A stretch of 64,000 nt of DNA from Roseofilum casamattae BLCC-M143 (lineage in GTDB: Bacteria; Cyanobacteriota; Cyanobacteriia; Cyanobacteriales; Desertifilaceae): positions 62,001 through 126,000 of the forward strand of contig NZ_JAQOSQ010000002.1 in the NCBI RefSeq assembly GCF_030068455.1, given 5' to 3'. The translations under genes were made by a program, and so were the position numbers. This document shows, one piece after another, positions 18,053 through 26,734 of this stretch. Below the pieces are notes generated by a model. The model saw only the letters and a list, made by a program, of their open reading frames with translations, made no database searches and was not told the origin of the DNA. Each line of letters begins with the position of its first letter. Position 1 is the first letter of the stretch.

Positions 18053-19819
18053 ATGAAAAAATTTCTACTTTTCTGTTTATTTGTACTGAGTATAGGGTTT
18101 GCCTTATTCAATACGAAAGGATTGGCAACGGAAGGAACCTATCAGTCAATTCTGCTTGATTTCCGCGAAGATCGAGCCAACCAAATCCCAGAATTAGTGC
18201 AAACGATCGCTAAAGACTATGGCGTTGCTCCGCAGCTGAATAGTCAATTTTCTCTAGAAGACCATCTCTATATTCTCGATGGCGATCGCGCTCTGCTCGA
18301 GGAACTGCAAGAAGGGCCGCTGCAAAACTATACCGAAACCATCGAACCCAATTATATTTATCGAGCCACCGACATTCCCGATGACCCCGATTATCCCAAA
18401 CAGTGGAATCTGCGCAGCATTAATATCGAGTCTGCTTGGGAAGAAACCAAAGGCGATGGAGTAACCGTTGCGGTCATCGATACTGGAGTGAGCAAAGTTC
18501 CTGACTTGAAAGAAACTCAATTCGTACAAGGATACGACTTTGTGAACGATCGCATTGAAGCCACCGACGATGCCGGTCACGGGACTCATGTCGCCGGAAC
18601 CATCGCCCAATCGACCAATAATGGTTATGGGGTGGCCGGTATTGCTTACGAAGCTAAGTTAATGCCCTTGAAGGTACTGTCCGCTAGTGGTGGCGGCACG
18701 GTAGCCGATATTGCCGAAGCGATTAAGTTCGCCGCCGATAATGGTGCCGATGTCATTAACCTCAGTTTAGGGGGCGGTGGCGAAAGCGACGTAATGGAAG
18801 AAGCCATTAACTACGCCCACGATAAAGGGGTTGTAATTATCGCCGCTGCGGGAAACTCCAACCAAAATGCAGCCAGCTATCCGGCGCGCTATCCCCATGC
18901 GATCGGAGTTTCTGCTCTCGATCCTTCCGGACAAAAAGCACCCTATTCTAACTTTGGCGCTGGAGTCGATATCTCCGCTCCTGGAGGCAGCGAAGGGGGC
19001 AAAATCCTGCAAAATACCATCGACCCGGAAACCGGTAAACCCGTATTTGCCGAATACCAAGGCACGAGCATGGCCGCGCCTCACGTTGCTGGAGTGGCAG
19101 CTTTAGTCAAGGCGGTTGGTATTGAAGAGCCGGACGCCATCCTCAATATCTTGAAAGAATCCTCTCGCGCCGTCACCGAAGACCCTCTGAACCATTTCGG
19201 TGCCGGGCAACTGGATGCAGCCGCAGCAGTACAATTAGCCGCGAAAGGACAAATTACCTTCCAAGATTTCTTCCGCTGGTTGCGCGACAATGGTTATCTC
19301 AATCCTCGGTTCTGGATTGATGGTGGCGCGATCGCCCTCATGCCGAAAATTGCGATCGTTTTAGGTTCCTATTTGCTCGCCTGGTTCCTGCGCAACTACT
19401 TCCCCTTTGGTTGGAGCTGGTCTCTGGCAACCGGTCTCGTCAGTGGCAGCACGGGGCTGTTCTTCTTGCGCGGTTTCTACGTCTTAGATATTCCCCAATG
19501 GCCCTTCCGCATGATGGGTAGCTCCATGGCTGAATGGGGCAATATTATTAGCGGAAGTCCCCTGCTCAACCCCATCTGTGCCAGCGTCCTTATTCCCCTT
19601 GTCCTCACCGTCGCCTTACTCGGCCATACTCCAGGGAAATGGTTTGCCATTGGCACCAGCTTGGGTTTTGCCAGCTTCCTCGGCTTCACCGCCTTTAGTT
19701 CTCCAGAACTGCTCTGGTTGGGCAGCGGCTGGCCGGCGCAAACCTTTCTGGTTGTCAATGCCCTGTTATGCTTTGCCCTCGCTCGTTTAGCTGTTGTTGG
19801 AGAGAGGAAAGTCGCATGA
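18053..19819 (+). CDS. membrane-anchored subtilisin-like serine protease (S8)
   Basis: About 588 residues. A signal peptide or anchor (FLLFCLFVLSIGFALF) is followed by a propeptide-like stretch and the subtilase catalytic domain: VAVIDTGVS (Asp), GHGTHVAGT (His), the oxyanion Asn in AAAGNSN, and GTSMAAPHVAG (Ser). After residue ~400 come five or so membrane helices (IAIVLGSYLLAWFL, SVLIPLVLTVALLG, FLVVNALLCFALARL), an uncommon addition that would fix the protease to the membrane. Start at ATG 18053, where the signal peptide begins, not at the longer frame start. It overlaps the next gene by four bases (ATGA). Confidence 0.9.
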   Translation: MKKFLLFCLFVLSIGFALFNTKGLATEGTYQSILLDFREDRANQIPELVQTIAKDYGVAPQLNSQFSLEDHLYILDGDRALLEELQEGPLQNYTETIEPNYIYRATDIPDDPDYPKQWNLRSINIESAWEETKGDGVTVAVIDTGVSKVPDLKETQFVQGYDFVNDRIEATDDAGHGTHVAGTIAQSTNNGYGVAGIAYEAKLMPLKVLSASGGGTVADIAEAIKFAADNGADVINLSLGGGGESDVMEEAINYAHDKGVVIIAAAGNSNQNAASYPARYPHAIGVSALDPSGQKAPYSNFGAGVDISAPGGSEGGKILQNTIDPETGKPVFAEYQGTSMAAPHVAGVAALVKAVGIEEPDAILNILKESSRAVTEDPLNHFGAGQLDAAAAVQLAAKGQITFQDFFRWLRDNGYLNPRFWIDGGAIALMPKIAIVLGSYLLAWFLRNYFPFGWSWSLATGLVSGSTGLFFLRGFYVLDIPQWPFRMMGSSMAEWGNIISGSPLLNPICASVLIPLVLTVALLGHTPGKWFAIGTSLGFASFLGFTAFSSPELLWLGSGWPAQTFLVVNALLCFALARLAVVGERKVA

Positions 19820-20040
19820 GTTTAACGGTCAATGGCGCGATCGCGCGGCAAGACATCGGTCCTGGCGTATGGTCTCTAGTGACCCCAGAGGGGACCACCT
19901 ACGAACTCAAAGACGCCCCCCCAGATCTCAAGCAAGCGGGGCTACAGGTGCAGGTGGAAGGCAATTTGCGCGAGGATATCATGACCATGGCCGCCATCGG
20001 GCCAGTGTTGGAAGTACTCTCGTTTGAGAGCCTGGATTAA
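19816..20040 (+). CDS. small protein translationally coupled to the subtilase
   Basis: 74 residues, beta-rich, with no membrane segment: MSLTVNGAIARQDIGPGVWS and then LKDAPPDLKQAGLQVQVEGN. The pattern resembles a small OB-like barrel, but I cannot name the family. Its ATG overlaps the protease stop codon (ATGA), which indicates coupled translation and suggests a related job, for example a partner of the protease. Its stop is followed 10 bases later by the end of the convergent kinase gene. Confidence 0.7.
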   Translation: MSLTVNGAIARQDIGPGVWSLVTPEGTTYELKDAPPDLKQAGLQVQVEGNLREDIMTMAAIGPVLEVLSFESLD

Positions 20041-20050
20041 TGACTAACGG

Positions 20051-21412
20051 TCATCCTTGATGCTCTTGTTTGACCGGGATTTGGATCGTAAATTCCGTTC
20101 CCTTACCGACCTCTGACTGGCAAGCGATCGAACCGTGGTGTTTGTCCACAATAATTGAATACCCGATCGACAGCCCCAAACCCGTCCCTTTCCCGACGGG
20201 TTTGGTGGTTACAAACGGACTAAAAATCGTCTCAATCGTAGACTCTTCAATTCCCGGGCCGTTATCGGCAATTGTAATTTCTACCGTTTTAGAACTCGCC
20301 AACTTCGTCGTTAAGGTAATTTCATTCGGATAGTTGATTAGCTCGTCATACGTTTTCTTTTCCCGTTCATTTTGCTCGTCTAACGCATCGATCGCATTGG
20401 CCAGCACATTCATAAAGACTTGGTTTAAAGGTCCGGCATAACACTGCACAATGGGCACATCTCCATAATTCTTACAGATCTTAATCTCCGGTCTTTGCTC
20501 GTTAGCTTTCAACCGATGTCTTAAAATCATCAACGTACTCTCTAATCCTTCATGGATATCCATGTCCGTACAAGTATTGCTGTCAGAACGGGAAAAATTG
20601 CGTAGAGACAAGCTAATATTGCGAATCCGTTCGATCCCCGATTCCATTGACGAAAGCACGTTGGGTAAATCTTCCATCAGATAATCGAGTTCGATTTCTT
20701 CAGCATGATCGGTAATCGTTTCTCCCGGATCGGGAAAGACTTTTTGATAGAGCTTGAGATGCTCGAAAATATCTGTCGTATATTCTACCGACATGTTAAT
20801 ATTACCCGCAATAAACCCGACTGGATTATTAATTTCATGAGCAACCCCAGCAACCAACTCGCCTAAACTCGACATTTTTTCGCTTTGAATTAACTGGACT
20901 TGAGCCTGTTGCAAGTACTCGAGAGATTCCGATAATTGGGCGGTTCTCTCGGCAACGCGTTGCTCCAGCTCTGCCGTTAAATTCTGCAGTTTTTGGTTCT
21001 GAGATTTGAACTGGCGCGTTAATTGTTGCAACCGGAGATGGACATCCATTCGAGCGAGGACTTCATCTTGTTGAAACGGTTTCGTGATATAGTCTACTGC
21101 TCCGGCTTCAAATCCTTGGACTTTATCTAAGGTATCGGATAAGGCTGTCATAAAAATTACTGGAATTTCTGCGATTTGCGGCATAGATTTAATCCGACGG
21201 CAGGTTTCAAATCCATCCATTCCCGGCATCATCACATCCAATAAAATCAGATCCGGAGTCACTTCTTGGAGTTTTTCTAGTGTACTTTCTCCATCTTTGG
21301 CTACTAAGACCTTAAATCCTATGTTCTTCAAAAAATTAAAGAGAACTTTAATATTGGTTGGATTATCATCCACAATGAGGATTAGGTTAGGTTGGGCTGT
21401 CTCTGTCTCCAT
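20051..21412 (-). CDS. hybrid response regulator / sensor histidine kinase
   Basis: About 453 residues. N-terminal receiver domain (LIVDDNPTNIKVL, LILLDVMMPGMDGFE with the phospho-acceptor Asp, then VIFMTALSD and DYITKPF). A coiled coil (about residues 130-175) follows, then a histidine kinase core: GELVAGVAHEINNPVGF with the phosphorylated His, N box NVLANAIDALDE, and G boxes IADNGPGIEES and GKGTGLGLSIGYSI. There is no sensor or membrane region, so it probably receives its signal through the receiver or a partner. ATG 21412 has GGAG at a good distance; longer starts are possible. Confidence 0.9.
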   Translation of the reverse strand: METETAQPNLILIVDDNPTNIKVLFNFLKNIGFKVLVAKDGESTLEKLQEVTPDLILLDVMMPGMDGFETCRRIKSMPQIAEIPVIFMTALSDTLDKVQGFEAGAVDYITKPFQQDEVLARMDVHLRLQQLTRQFKSQNQKLQNLTAELEQRVAERTAQLSESLEYLQQAQVQLIQSEKMSSLGELVAGVAHEINNPVGFIAGNINMSVEYTTDIFEHLKLYQKVFPDPGETITDHAEEIELDYLMEDLPNVLSSMESGIERIRNISLSLRNFSRSDSNTCTDMDIHEGLESTLMILRHRLKANEQRPEIKICKNYGDVPIVQCYAGPLNQVFMNVLANAIDALDEQNEREKKTYDELINYPNEITLTTKLASSKTVEITIADNGPGIEESTIETIFSPFVTTKPVGKGTGLGLSIGYSIIVDKHHGSIACQSEVGKGTEFTIQIPVKQEHQG

Positions 21413-21780
21413 TGATTGCATCTCCAGCGATCGAGATTGAGGAACTAAGGGCAAGTATTGAGTCGGAAATCAGGCGCTTTCTGCTATTGCAGAGATGAAG
21501 GACCTAGGGAGTAGGTAAGAGGAAATCGGGCATTGGCTCATAGTATATCGTTTTTAAAATTAAACTCCGTACTCTAGAAGAGCGAGAACTGCAGTGAGCG
21601 GTCTTGAACATTGCTCCGTACAGAACTTATTTCAAAGCTAATTATTTTGCTAAAATGAATATAGCCCTGGAGCAATTTGATGTCAGGCAGTCTTTAGCTC
21701 GATTTTATTTTATAACCGATGTTGCACAATGAGGAGAAAATTTTTCTGTCGAACCTTATACATTTAGGAAATAGATAGTT
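21413..21780. other. intergenic region between divergent kinase and DUF4126 genes
   Basis: 368 bases that must hold the promoters of both neighbouring genes. AGGAAA lies about 10 bases before the ATG of the plus-strand gene. I see no RNA gene, repeat or convincing hairpin. Confidence 0.4.
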
Positions 21781-22380
21781 ATGATTGAGGTTTTGGCAGT
21801 TCTTTCTGCATCAGCATCGGCAGGCATCCGAGTTGCTCTGCCTTTGTTAATCATTGGGTTATTGCATGGTGGCTCCTTGTGGTCTCGCGTCCCTATTCTA
21901 TCCCTAATTCCTCCTCAAGTCGTGTTGGGAGTTTTGGTGAGTTGGTCTCTATTTGAGTTGGTCGCTCCCAAGCAACTTTTGGGACAGCGAGTGCAACAGT
22001 TAGTCCAGTTGGTGTTGAGTCCAATTGTCGGTACGATTATGGCATTGGCGATCGCTCAAGTGACGATTGGAGAACCGGTTTGGCTGATCGGGATGATTGC
22101 TGCTGTTGGCGGTATATTTGCTCTGGTTTTGCAGTTAGTCCAGGCTGGATGGTTTTACCGCTTGCGGGGCCTGCCATTGTGGGCAATTTTTCTCCAAGAT
22201 TTGCTCTGCGTCGCCCTCGTCTTGTTTGCCTTTGACGCTCCTGAAGAAGGGGGATTGATCGCGCTGTTGTTGCTGTGGTTGGCGATTCGTAGCTCTAAGG
22301 AATGGTATCGCTGGTATGTAGAACAGGCACAACCTAGCGATCGCCATCAACCTCGCCGTCACAAAATGAATTCCGATTAG
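21781..22380 (+). CDS. DUF4126 family membrane protein
   Basis: 199 residues, about five membrane helices, then a basic tail (RHQPRRHKMNSD). The opening EVLAVLSASASAGIRVALPL and the middle ELVAPKQLLGQRVQQLVQLV followed by LSPIVGTIMA resemble the DUF4126 family; its function is not known. No catalytic residues stand out. It is a single-gene unit, with long spacers on both sides. Confidence 0.75.
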   Translation: MIEVLAVLSASASAGIRVALPLLIIGLLHGGSLWSRVPILSLIPPQVVLGVLVSWSLFELVAPKQLLGQRVQQLVQLVLSPIVGTIMALAIAQVTIGEPVWLIGMIAAVGGIFALVLQLVQAGWFYRLRGLPLWAIFLQDLLCVALVLFAFDAPEEGGLIALLLLWLAIRSSKEWYRWYVEQAQPSDRHQPRRHKMNSD

Positions 22381-22730
22381 TTGTCTTTTTGCTACTCTCA
22401 ATCATTCGTCAGATATTCACTACTACTTAACATAGCAGTTCGCCAGGGATTGTATCTCACTTATTTGTGTAAAGAAATTGTAATATTTCTTTGAACGAGC
22501 TTAATCTTTGCCGGCCGTGGCTCGATCCTCTCGAGTACTTATGTCTTCATCGAACATCAGTCGAACGATATGTCAGTGCTTTCACGAGTTAGGTGGAGGG
22601 AGCTTTGGCTTTCTTTATTAAATCTTTAAGAAAAAACCCTGACGCTTGTTCGGATCTTTATGTAGAATTCGTTGATTTCGGGTAGGCTGAGAATAGAATA
22701 AAGTATGTAAAATTTCAGGAAATAATAATC
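22381..22730. other. intergenic region upstream of a PEP-CTERM gene
   Basis: 350 bases without a gene. It contains the promoter region of the PEP-CTERM protein and an A/T-rich stretch. No RNA gene, riboswitch or repeat was recognised. Confidence 0.4.
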
Positions 22731-23417
22731 ATGACTAATAACTGGCAGCAATTAACACTCAGTGCAACAACCGCGTTGGCGATCGCGGCGATCGCTCCAT
22801 CAGCTCAGGCAATGAGCTTGGTTCCGCAAGAAGAAGGAGAAGTGGATGTGGGTTTGGGATGTTTAACCACTTGTATTTCCCTTCCTAATTTGATTACCTC
22901 TATCGTTAGTGAAGTGGACGGGACGACTGGAGCGAGAAGCCGCCTGTTTGTGGATGATGTGACGGGTAGCGCCAATAACTATGGCTCGGTGAATCTGAAT
23001 CAAGGCGATATTGGAACCAACTCCACTGGATTTTGGTATCGTCCGGTTGAAGAAACAGAAGAAGACGGACAACTGGAAGTGGGAACCTTTACGTTTACCT
23101 TCAAGAAAACGATTTCTGAGTTAATGATTGACTTCTTCGATACTGAAGTTGGCGGTCAAACTGGAATTCTGGAAGTGAACGGTCAGAGCTACAACTCTTT
23201 TGTTCCCAATGGTGGAAATGGCAATATCTTCACGCAAACGTTGAATGATGTTTCTTCGATTACTCTGAAGCTAGGTTCGGATTTCGTACAAGGCACTGGC
23301 GATGGCGTTAACTTCCGCATCGCCGCTTCAGCTTCAGTACCGGAACCGGCGAGTTTACTCGGCTTAGGAGCGGTAGCTGTTTTGGGTGCTTTCGGCCTGC
23401 GCAAGCGTTCGGTTTAA
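22731..23417 (+). CDS. PEP-CTERM sorting domain protein (LEVG type)
   Basis: 228 residues, exported. Signal peptide at 1-27 (TTALAIAAIAPSAQA). A beta-sandwich middle contains LEVGTFTFTFKKTISELMIDFFDTE, spelling the LEVG block of a known PEP-CTERM subfamily. It ends with the sorting signal VPEPASLLGLGAVAVLGAFG and LRKRSV: the PEP motif, one membrane helix and basic residues. In this system exosortase cuts at PEP and the protein becomes attached to or released at the cell surface, often with exopolysaccharide. No exosortase gene is nearby. Confidence 0.9.
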   Translation: MTNNWQQLTLSATTALAIAAIAPSAQAMSLVPQEEGEVDVGLGCLTTCISLPNLITSIVSEVDGTTGARSRLFVDDVTGSANNYGSVNLNQGDIGTNSTGFWYRPVEETEEDGQLEVGTFTFTFKKTISELMIDFFDTEVGGQTGILEVNGQSYNSFVPNGGNGNIFTQTLNDVSSITLKLGSDFVQGTGDGVNFRIAASASVPEPASLLGLGAVAVLGAFGLRKRSV

Positions 23418-23463
23418 TAATTCTTCATGAATGGTTTGGATAATCGGGCGATGGTTATCGCTA

Positions 23464-24360
23464 TTATTCGCGTGACTTAGGGTGCTCTACATTTGACCCA
23501 TTCGGGAAATTAGGAATTTGCAAGGCAATTTGGTAGAGTTTTCGCTTCGGAAGATGAATCAGTTCGGCTAAATGACGACTGGCTTGCGATCGCGACCAAC
23601 CTTGTTGTAATAGTTCGGTGAGTTCGGCTTTTAATGCAGCCTCAGACCATTCTCGACTGTCGATCTCTGCACCGGCCAGTACGAGGGTAAATTCTCCTTT
23701 CGGAGGATAATCTTGATAGTGCGAACGGGCTTCGTTTATCGTTCCTCGCCAAAACTCTTCATATTTCTTGGTCAGTTCGCGACCGATCGCAATGGCGCGA
23801 TCGCCAGAGCAAGCGAGCTGCAAATCTTGTAAGGTCGTTAGTAAACGATGGGGCGCTTCGTATAAAATAACCGTTCGGGTTTCTGCTTTCAGGTGCTCTA
23901 ACCGCTGCTGGCGAGATTTTCCTTTCAGAGGAAGAAAACCTTCAAAGCAAAAGCGATCGCTCGCTAACCCAGAAGCCGAGAGAGCCGTGAGCGCGGCATT
24001 GGCTCCGGGAATGGGAACCACCGTAAACCCAGCATCTAAGGTGGCGCGGATCGGTTCGTATCCCGGATCGGAAATACCGGGAAGGCCGGCATCAGAGACG
24101 AGGGCGATCGCCTTTCCTTGCTTCATCAGTGCCAGCAGTTGCGGAATGCGCTGCTGTTGGTTGTGCTCGTGACAGCTAATTTGGCGCGTCTCGATTTGGA
24201 AATGCTGCAATAATTTACCGGTATGACGGGTATCTTCGGCGGCGATCGCATCGACGGACTGCAAGATGCGCACCGCTCGAAAGGTCATATCTTCTAGATT
24301 TCCGATGGGAGTTCCCACAACATATAACATTCCCCGTTCCCCATTCCCTAGCGCATTCAT
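23464..24360 (-). CDS. rsmI: 16S rRNA (cytidine(1402)-2'-O)-methyltransferase
   Basis: 298 residues, tetrapyrrole-methylase fold. RsmI methylates the ribose of C1402 in the 16S rRNA decoding centre using SAM. Motifs: YVVGTPIGNLEDMTFRAVRI, AAEDTRHTGKLL, LVSDAGLPGISDPG, VPIPGANAALTALSASGL and FCFEGFLP. The first ATG (24360) overlaps the upstream regulator's stop codon as ATGA, so the two are probably co-translated; ATG 24330 (MLYVVGTPIGN) is an alternative start that fits homologues better. Confidence 0.95.
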   Translation of the reverse strand: MNALGNGERGMLYVVGTPIGNLEDMTFRAVRILQSVDAIAAEDTRHTGKLLQHFQIETRQISCHEHNQQQRIPQLLALMKQGKAIALVSDAGLPGISDPGYEPIRATLDAGFTVVPIPGANAALTALSASGLASDRFCFEGFLPLKGKSRQQRLEHLKAETRTVILYEAPHRLLTTLQDLQLACSGDRAIAIGRELTKKYEEFWRGTINEARSHYQDYPPKGEFTLVLAGAEIDSREWSEAALKAELTELLQQGWSRSQASRHLAELIHLPKRKLYQIALQIPNFPNGSNVEHPKSRE

Positions 24361-25034
24361 GATTGATTGAGACCGTGCTCGATCGCAAACCGAACTAACT
24401 CCGTACGGCTATTGGTTCCGGTTTTGACAAACAAGCGACTCACGTATTTTTCCACATTGCGGACGCTCGTTTCTAACCGGCGCGCGATTTCTTTATTCAT
24501 TAAACCTTCTGTAACTAAGTTCAATACGCTTTGTTCTCTTGGGGTAAAGTCAATTTGAATGGAAGGCTTGGTTGTCGGTACATTCTTTCCATGTTGCAAC
24601 ATTCCTTGAATTTGAGTGAGTTGCCGTTTAATATCATCTAATTCTGTAGAACTACTGGCCGCCGCACGACGTTCGAGTAAATTTTTAATCATCACTTCCA
24701 GTTCTTCCGGATCGAAAGGTTTGGCCAGATAGGCATCGCATCCAGCTTGATATCCTTGAATGCGATCGCTAGTCATTCCTTTTGCGGTTAAGAAAACTAC
24801 CGGTAACGATTTAAATCGTTCGTCCTCTCGCAGTTGTTGCAAAAACTGATAGCCATCCACTTGCGGCATCATAATATCAGAAATAACTAAATTCGGAACC
24901 ACTTGCTGGACTTTCTCCCAACCTTCGATAGCGTTATTTGCGACTTCAACAATAAATCCGGCATCTTCTAAATAGGCTTGGACTGCCTCGCGCAAGCCGG
25001 GTTCGTCATCGACTAAGAGTAATTTGGCAGACAT
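24357..25034 (-). CDS. NarL/LuxR-type response regulator, Ycf29-like
   Basis: 226 residues. Receiver domain 1-120 (LLLVDDEPGLREAVQAYLED, LVISDIMMPQVDGYQFL with the phosphorylated Asp, FLTAKG, YLAKPF), then a linker, then a LuxR-type helix-turn-helix (FTPREQSVLNLVTEGLMNKE and IARRLETSVRNVEKYVSRLF). This closely resembles Ycf29 of cyanobacteria and red-algal plastids, an orphan regulator of unknown targets. ATG 25034 has GAGGT at about 8 bases and fits family starts better than 25049. No kinase gene is beside it. Confidence 0.85.
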   Translation of the reverse strand: MSAKLLLVDDEPGLREAVQAYLEDAGFIVEVANNAIEGWEKVQQVVPNLVISDIMMPQVDGYQFLQQLREDERFKSLPVVFLTAKGMTSDRIQGYQAGCDAYLAKPFDPEELEVMIKNLLERRAAASSSTELDDIKRQLTQIQGMLQHGKNVPTTKPSIQIDFTPREQSVLNLVTEGLMNKEIARRLETSVRNVEKYVSRLFVKTGTNSRTELVRFAIEHGLNQS

Positions 25035-25238
25035 AAGTGGTGACCTCATCGATCGTCATAACGTTTTCTTAGTCTAACGAATTGTGGGATCTGGAGCGAA
25101 TCTTGTACGGGCAAACGGCCGTTCGTCCCGAAATACAGCACGTTTGCGACTTTTCCTTCTCTTATACCTTGGGGACGTAGCGTTGGGATTTGAAATCTGC
25201 TATTGTGTCCTCATTCCGATCGCTGAGTTACTGGGAAA

Positions 25239-26621
25239 ATGGACAGTAATTTTGATTTTATTCGATTTCTGAAAGCGACTCGCCCCAACGATACCATTGA
25301 TGTGAGCGATCGCGAGCAGAGAAAGCTCTATATTGATTTTACCGACGTTCGGGGCGATGCCGTTATTACCCAGTTATTCGAGCATATTACGGAAATCTAT
25401 CCCGACGAACCCACCTGCAATTTATTCACCGGACATATTGGTTGTGGGAAATCCACGGAATTATTGAAGCTGAAAACCGAACTGGAAGCAGCAGGATTTT
25501 ATACCATTTATTTCGCTTCGAGCGAAGACTTGGAATTAGGGGATGTGGATATTGTTGACGTGTTATTGGCGATCGCCCGCCGCATTTCCCAAGGACTGGA
25601 AGAACTGCAACTTCCTCCAGCAAAAGGACTGCGCGGAATTTTGAACCAAACCACAGAGTTATTGCAAAAGGAATATAAACTGACTGGCGTAGAATTGGGG
25701 ATTCCGGAGAGCGAAAAGCTACCTCAAGTTGGAATTAAGGCAAATTCGGAAGGGTTTTCCTTAGCTGTCGGAATTGGTAAAATGACGGCGAAAGCGAAAG
25801 GGGACTCGAAACTGAGAGAGAAAATGAATCAGTTTCTCGGACCGCAAAAAATAGAGTTAATTTCAGCGATTAATGAAGAACTGATCGAGCCGGCTATTAC
25901 CCTACTCAAACAACAAAATAAGCAAGGATTAGTTATTATTGTCGATAACTTAGACCGGATTGATGCGACGCGCAAATCTTGGAAGCGTCCCCAACAGGAA
26001 TATTTGTTTATCGACCAAGGTGAATTTCTGCAAAAATTTCAATGCCATATGGTTTATACCATGCCACTGGCCCTGCGATTTTGCGATGAATACAACCGTT
26101 TAACGACCCGCTATGCTGAAGCGCCGAAACTTTTGCCCATGGTACGGCTGAAGGATCGCGATCGCCAAGACTTTCCCGCAGGAATGGCAAAAATGAGGCA
26201 AATGGTTCTCGCCAGAGCTTTTCCTGACTTGAGTCCGGAAGAACGGCTCCCTCGAGTTACGGAAATCTTCGATAACTCGTCTAGCTTAGACCATCTGTGT
26301 CGGATTAGTGGCGGTCATGTCCGCGAACTCTTACAACTGCTGACGGAGTGGATTTCTAAAGACCGAAAAAAAGGAAAACTCACTCGCGAAAGCTTAGATT
26401 TTATTATTCGCCAGCGACGCAGTAACATGATGTTGCAAATTGATGATGCGGAGTGGGAATTATTACGACAAGTGCAAAAGACGCGGCACGTCAGCGGCGA
26501 TGAAGGCTACGATAAATTAATTCATTCTCGTTTAGTCTTCGAGTACCAAGACAATGGAGAATCTTGGTTCGATCTTAATCCGATGTTGCACGGCGCAAAA
26601 CAATTAACCGAAGCCCAGTAG
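25239..26621 (+). CDS. AAA-type P-loop ATPase paired with a STAND/WD40 protein
   Basis: 460 residues. Walker A GHIGCGKSTEL at about 65-75 and Walker B LVIIVDNLDRI at about 229-240, with the KAP/archaeal-ATPase style DNLDRI. The N-terminal IDVSDREQRKLYIDFTDVRG motif recurs in a class of cyanobacterial ATPases, in my memory often beside large signalling proteins. A C-terminal winged-helix-like region follows (WELLRQVQKTRHVSGDEG, SRLVFEYQ). No membrane segment. It lies 113 bases before a giant STAND NTPase gene in the same direction; a REP palindrome overlaps its stop codon. Function is unknown; a regulatory or defence role is inferred from the partner. Confidence 0.8.
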   Translation: MDSNFDFIRFLKATRPNDTIDVSDREQRKLYIDFTDVRGDAVITQLFEHITEIYPDEPTCNLFTGHIGCGKSTELLKLKTELEAAGFYTIYFASSEDLELGDVDIVDVLLAIARRISQGLEELQLPPAKGLRGILNQTTELLQKEYKLTGVELGIPESEKLPQVGIKANSEGFSLAVGIGKMTAKAKGDSKLREKMNQFLGPQKIELISAINEELIEPAITLLKQQNKQGLVIIVDNLDRIDATRKSWKRPQQEYLFIDQGEFLQKFQCHMVYTMPLALRFCDEYNRLTTRYAEAPKLLPMVRLKDRDRQDFPAGMAKMRQMVLARAFPDLSPEERLPRVTEIFDNSSSLDHLCRISGGHVRELLQLLTEWISKDRKKGKLTRESLDFIIRQRRSNMMLQIDDAEWELLRQVQKTRHVSGDEGYDKLIHSRLVFEYQDNGESWFDLNPMLHGAKQLTEAQ

Positions 26622-26645
26622 AGACAAGGCATGCCTTGTCTCTAC
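26618..26645. repeat. 28-bp REP palindrome (copy 1)
   Basis: Perfect palindrome with left half GTAGAGACAAGGCA and right half its reverse complement. It overlaps the stop codon of the upstream ATPase gene and is followed by a half copy CTTGTCTCTAC. The same palindrome occurs three more times around and inside the RAYT gene at 50.3-51.1 kb. Confidence 0.9.
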
Positions 26646-26734
26646 CCATGTCTTGTCTCTACGGCAGACCCCGAAAACATCCTCAATAAAACGGATTTGG
26701 TATAACCCTATTCCCCATTCTTCATGACCTAACC

